This document shows, in pieces, positions 58,886-64,000 of a stretch of DNA of 64,000 bases. Below the pieces are notes generated by a model. The model saw nothing but the letters and a program-made list of their open reading frames with translations, had not been told where the DNA came from and searched no databases. The stretch comes from Pseudofabraea citricarpa (taxonomy: Eukaryota > Ascomycota > Leotiomycetes > Helotiales > Dermateaceae): the NCBI GenBank assembly GCA_029641185.1, contig JAPWGK010000023.1, forward strand, positions 248,001 through 312,000, read 5' to 3'. The stretch's first letter is position 1. Each line of letters begins with the position of its first letter. The translations under genes were made by a program, and so were the position numbers.

Positions 58886-60020
58886 ACAGGCTACATGTTA
58901 GAAACGAATATTTATATAGGATCAAGAAGAGACCACCACATCCAATTTTTCAACGCATCATTCCTCTTGAGTTATTGTTAGCGGAAGGTATTGTAGACGC
59001 GTTGCCGTGTATTCAAAAGTTTAAGAATCGCTTTTCTTTTTACTTGTGCAATGGAAATTTGCATCTCAAAAATAGTTTAAAACAAGAATTTTAATAACCC
59101 TCAAAATAAATGATGATATTTCTTTTAGTGACATTCACGTATCTACAGGGCCTTTAGTAGAAGTCGAGGCCGATTTTGACACTCGGGCTTAAAATATTGA
59201 AAATACTACTTTGAATTTCTTTACACTGTACAAAACTTGACAGGTAGTTCTTTTAGCACATGAAGAGATTTCACGAGTATTTAAGACCTAGAGAACAAAT
59301 AACAAAGGATTAAATTATGATTGTATTATGTTTTTGGCATTTCAAGTCCTCGCGTCAAAATTAGCCGTACGAGACGGGTGCTTTCATTGGATAGGTACGG
59401 AATAATATATTTTCCGTAAACAGATAAGAAAGATAAGAGAGCTTCGCCTCAAAAATGTTAAACGAGTCGCATATCGAATGTTTGAGGCTTGATACTTGCT
59501 ATGAATCTTACTGCCGTATCGTGTCTGCATACCAACCAACTCTGGTTCTTCTCATCGGCACTTTTGGGAGACTTTGTATAATTCTGTAGGCTAAAAAAGA
59601 ACGACCGGCTAAAGCGTGGCCTGATTCATTAGAAGATGACGGGAGATATGTATGAGTACGGCACCTTTGACCCTTGTACGTGCATTTCTGCAGCTGTTTT
59701 GGTCGAGTGGCTTACTTACCTGGGCCTATCTTTCCTACATCGGCCATTGTCAAGAGAATTATGATAATGAACGTGGGGCAGCTATGATATAGATTGTATG
59801 TCACGCAATATCTTTCTTTTCTCTTTTCTCTTTTCCTTTTCACTCTCCTCTATACATGCCGTATACACAGATCACCGGACATTGCCCATACCTCCAGTGA
59901 TAAGGTCTATCCTTGTTCTAAACTATTAAGACTCATAATTGTAAGTATCATTGTAAGTATTACCGGGAACAATCAAGCCCTACCTCATGTTTACTTGAGC
60001 CCAGAAGAAAATCTAGCAAG
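58886..60020. other. Intergenic upstream of polyketide synthase
   Basis: AT-rich 1.1 kb with no supported gene. A strong C/T tract (59811-59852) about 170 bases upstream of the PKS start is typical of a fungal promoter. Confidence 0.55.
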
Positions 60021-63000
60021 ATGGATGAGCCCATCGCCGTCATTGGCCTGGATGCCAAGCTTCCGTGCGATGGGGATACTCCTGAGAAGTTCTATGACTT
60101 CCTCGTCGCTGGAAGATCCGCAAAAGGCCCCGTGCCACCAGAACGGTACAATGCAGTTGCCTTCTGGCACCCAAACAACCACAGAGACGGAATTGTAAAG
60201 TGCCACACCCTCCTTTCTCTTGAATATCATTCACTGAGCAAAACTCCAGATTGGTGGAAGGGAAGGGCATTTCATCCAAGGCAATGTCAAAGCTTTTGAT
60301 GCCCCCTTTTTCTCTATCACACCTGCCGAAGCTGCGAGCATGGACCCACAACAACGAATGCTTCTTGAATGTGTATACACAGCTCTAGAGAATTCCGGTC
60401 TCTCTATGAATGCTGTTCAAGGATCGCTCACAGGAATGTATGTGGGAGCCTTCATTTGGGACTATCGTGATGTTTTGATCAAGGATGTCGATGCCCCGAT
60501 GATGTACACGGGTTCTGGGACAATCCCAAGCACGCTGGCCGGGCGTGTCTCTTGGTTCTATGACTTCCAAGGACCAGCCATTAGCGTCGACACTGCTTGT
60601 TCTAGCAGTATGGTAGCTCTTCACCAGGCTATAGTTGGCTTGAAAGCGCGGGACTGCAATATGGTATGATCCAATTAGCAAGATGCCCGCGAGTCCAGGA
60701 TACTGACTAAGTCTATGTATAGGCGATTGCCTGCGGAACCAACTTGATCCTTTCTCCCGAGATGGGTTTAGAGCTGAATGCACTCGGTGTTCTCAACCCA
60801 GATTCCGTCTCATACAGCTTTGACGAGAGAGCAAACGGATACGGAAGAAGCGAAGGCATTGGGGCTGTTGTGCTCAAGCGAATGTCAGATGCACTACGTG
60901 ATGGCGACAGTAAGCCACATTCCTCTTCACCCAAACCGCACATCTATGCAAGACCATGAAACACTGATTTCCTTGCCATTACCCAAACAGCTATTCGTGC
61001 TGTTATCCGCAACTCTGGTTGCAATCACGATGGGCACTCCCCTGGACTCACGGCGCCTGCAAAAGAATCTCAGGCAGAGCTCATGCGAAAAACTTATGCT
61101 CGAGCCGGACTCGATCCATCACAAACGCGCTTTTTTGAGGCTCATGGAACCGGTACAGCAATAGGCGATCCTATCGAGGCCAGTGCAATTAGTGAAATGT
61201 TCACTCCGTACCGGTCGCCAGACGAGCCTCTTTATATTGGAGCTGTGAAGAGTAATATTGGACATTCGGAGGGTGCCTCTGGAATTACATCTTTCATCAA
61301 GGGTATACTTACACTTGAAAAAGGTATAATTCCGGCAAATGCATGGTTCGAAAAACAGAACAGCAAAATTCCGAACAAGTGGCATTTGAAATTCCCGACG
61401 ACTGCACTTCCCTGGCCTCGAACTAAGACCGGGCTTCGTCGAATGTCTATTAATTCGTTCGGAGTTTCGGGCACCAATGCCCATGTGGTGATGGATGATG
61501 CCTTTCATTTTTTGAAGGAGCACGGCTTTGTTGCCCCCCATCGGACTATCGATGTGCCTCAACTGCCAAGCGCAGTCTGTAAGTTTCATATTGACCCTTC
61601 GACTAGAGTCTAGAGATGCACATGCTAATCCAATATCATGTATGTCACAGCTCTTAGCCAAAACCCCGTAATGACAAATGGGAACCATATCACGGCCGAA
61701 AAGCCGGTAATTGCGAACGGGGACCATGTCGATAAATTTACATCTGCTAACCAAAAGCCCGAGATGACAAATGGGAATCATATCGCTAACGGAAAGCCTG
61801 CAATGGCAAACGGGAATCGTGTTGCCATATCACCCCAACTGTTCGTGTTAAGTTCACACGACCAAGATGGCATCTCCAGGCTGTGCAATGCCTACAAGCA
61901 ATACTTGCCATCCATGAGTGACCCTCTATATAACCTGAGCTTCACGCTGGCGGCTAAGAGGACTCATTTCAACTGGCGGACGGCAATTGTCGCTAACTCA
62001 GTAGAGTCATTGCAAGATGCACTTGCAGAGAAACAACAAGTTACGCGTGTTGCAACTGAAATCGGCCTTGGGCTCGTATTCACCGGTCAAGGAGCACAGT
62101 GGGCTCGAATGGGAATGGAATTGATGCACTTTTCAATATTCCGGCAAAGTTTGGAATTGGCTGATGCATACATGAAGACACTAGGATGTTCATGGTCTGC
62201 GATTTGTGAGTTCTCATGTCTATCATCAATGGCATTGACCATTACTCCCAGACTGATTGCTGACTTCTTTTGGTGACAGCCGAACTTTCGAAAGTCGCAG
62301 AGCAATCTCGAGTCATAGAGACTGAGTTCTCACAACCTTTGTGCACAGCTTTACAGGTTGCCCTTGTCGATCTGCTCGCTTTTTGGAAAGTGTCAGCTCG
62401 TGCTGCTGCAGGTCATTCTTCCGGTGAGATCGCAGCTGCATATGCTGTTGGCGCCATCTCTAGAGAATCCGCTTGGAAGATAGCATACTGGCGTGGTGAG
62501 TATATTTTCCTGTCTTGGTCTACACAGCCAAATTTGCTGACCCCAATATCTTCACGTATCACAGGAAATATGTCTGCTAAATTGGCTCACTCTGGCACGC
62601 AACCAAATACTACGATGGCCGCTGTTGCACTCGACCTTGAAAAGGCCGTAGATGTAATCGACAGAGTAAACAAGTCCGGATTTCAGGATGTTGGAAAGCT
62701 CACCATCGCTTGTATGAACAGTAAAGACAGCCACACTATTAGCGGGGACGTTGCACAGATCGAAGCGCTGATCCAGATGCTAAACGACGACAAGATCTTC
62801 GCGCGGAAGTTGAATGTCGAGATGGCGTATCACTCGAGGTACATGAAACCAATGTCAGAAGAATACGCCAAATATATGGGTGTAGTTGAGCCAGGCTCCT
62901 GGACTGGTGATGCTCCTAAGCCGAAATTCTTCTCATCGACATACGGTACTCTCATCGATTCCTCCAAGTTGCAGGATACTGCATACTGGACCAAGAATCT

Positions 63001-64000
63001 GGCCTCGCCAGTAAGGTTCTATGAGTCTATGAAAGCCATGTTTTTGGCCATGTCGAAGATTAACGGGGAAAGCAGTACTGAAACCCATCTAGTCACAGAC
63101 GTGTTGGAAGTGGGACCACACGCTGCTCTCAAGGGCCCTTTGAGCAACATCGTTGACGAGGTCAGAGGCAAGAGCGCCGTACGATATCATAGCATTCTCA
63201 GGCGTGGCGAAGCGGACCTGCAAAGCGCCCTACAGGCAGCTGGATCGTTGTTCACCCGTGGCATCCAAATCGACCTTGTGAATGTCAATCACGTTGATGG
63301 ACAAGAGCCGTCGATGCCTATTAATCTTCCTCGGTACCCTTTTAACCACTCTAAGGAGTATTGGTATGAAAGTAGACTCAGCAGGAACTTCCGCAACCGT
63401 GCTTATCCTCGTCATGAGCTGCTCGGTGCATCTGTGAATGATTGGGATGGAAAATATGATGCAGTATGGCGTAATTGGATTCGCCTTTCGGAGAATCCCT
63501 GGGTTGAGCATCACACGGTTTCAGGAGCCATTCTGTATCCTGCTGCCGGCATGCTTGTCATGGCCCTCGAGGGTTGCCGGCAACTTGCTGAACGTTCGAA
63601 CCCTAGGAGAGCGATCAAAGGATTCCGTTTCCGAGAGGTGTCTTTCCACGCAGCCTTACAGGTCGCTGACGATGCCATGGGTACCGAGTCGCACTTGTAT
63701 ATGCGGCCCGTTAAACAGGCCGCGCTGGAGACCACAGCCTCACCGTGGCTCGAGTTCCAGATTTGCACGGCAAAGGACGACGATGAGTGGCAAGAGCATT
63801 GCCGGGGGCAGGTGCTTGTTGAATACGACGATAAGGCCCAGACGCCGGTGGACGACGGTCTAGAAGACCAACTTCTTCAAGAAAGGTGTAGCGATCACCT
63901 TGACGAGGCCCGGCAAAAGTGCACAACCAAAGTTCCAGCCCAGCTGATCTATGATGCGTGGACGGAGGTTGGTCTTGCATTTGGTCCAACCTTCCAGACT
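60021..64000 (+). CDS. Highly reducing polyketide synthase (N-terminal 1190 residues)
   Basis: Exons 60021-60194, 60250-60663, 60723-60909, 60991-61578, 61651-62205, 62280-62495 and 62565 to beyond 64000. Introns are 55-81 nt. Domains in order: ketosynthase, acyltransferase, start of dehydratase. The KS triad is Cys175 (DTACSSS), His310 (EAHGTGT) and His350 (KSNIGH). The AT opens with VFTGQGAQWARMG and has nucleophile Ser686 (GHSSGE). The DH begins with HELLGAS and has catalytic His1028 in HTVSGAILYP (HxxxGxxxxP). KS-AT-DH with these motifs is the start of an iterative reducing type I PKS; methyltransferase, enoyl- and ketoreductase and ACP should follow right of the window. The KS-AT linker carries repeats (61669-61829). 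The regulator-like gene lies directly upstream. The product is unknown. Confidence 0.94.
61669..61829 (+). repeat. Imperfect tandem repeats in PKS KS-AT linker
   Basis: Four degenerate copies of a unit encoding (M/I)xNGxH followed by a Lys-Pro pair: MTNGNH, IANGDH, MTNGNH, MANGNR. Copies 1 and 3 are nearly identical in DNA, suggesting recent expansion. Confidence 0.75.

Noticed and set aside
63438..63863. 141-codon frame inside the last PKS exon
   Set aside because: Out of frame with the dehydratase domain, which is intact and continues to the window end.

Overview
The window is nuclear DNA of a filamentous ascomycete (Pezizomycotina). The evidence is short introns of 48-160 nt with GT...AG ends and CTAAC/CTGAC-like branch sites, CT-rich leaders before start codons, and family content: an Mn-type lipoxygenase, a highly reducing polyketide synthase, a fungal transcription-factor domain, Sch9 and Rsc7. 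Leotiomycetes is only a weak guess. I inferred all exon structures by matching splice signals to reading frame; no transcript data were available.

Left part (about 1-36 kb): conserved housekeeping genes. In order: the 3' end of TIM44 (+); a Gfo/Idh/MocA oxidoreductase (+); a large VPS9-ankyrin-PX-BAR-like protein resembling yeast Vrl1 (-); a Pho85-type cyclin of the Clg1/Pcl group (-); a CMP/dCMP-deaminase-fold protein (-); the chromatin-remodelling subunit Rsc7/Swp82 (-); the AGC kinase Sch9 (+); ATP synthase subunit h (-); and dipeptidyl peptidase III (+). Gaps here can be very long. The 8.4 kb between the cyclin and the deaminase holds many simple-sequence tracts and no gene I can support.

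Right part (about 36-64 kb): accessory genes. A small three-exon fungal gene (-) is followed by a fusion of a degenerate HNH-like segment with an APH-type kinase domain (+). Next come three minus-strand genes (cytochrome P450, nitrilase-type hydrolase, MFS monocarboxylate-type transporter) and a DUF829/TMEM53-type hydrolase-like protein (+). A secreted lipoxygenase (-) and a secreted heme-thiolate peroxidase/peroxygenase-like protein (+) are divergent across one 1.8 kb region. Then follow a PAQR/Izh (adiponectin-receptor/hemolysin-III family) membrane protein (+), a fungal transcription-factor-domain regulator without a zinc cluster (+), and the first 1190 residues of a highly reducing polyketide synthase (+), which runs off the window.

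From 48 kb onward the content suggests a lipid-oxidation and polyketide locus: lipoxygenase plus peroxygenase-like enzyme to oxygenate fatty acyl chains, a lipid-linked receptor-type membrane protein, a regulator, and an HR-PKS making a reduced chain. That the genes act together is inference from proximity. An octamer, TAAGCGAG, occurs nine times between 36 and 56 kb and once elsewhere. This is far more than chance, and it is unexplained.
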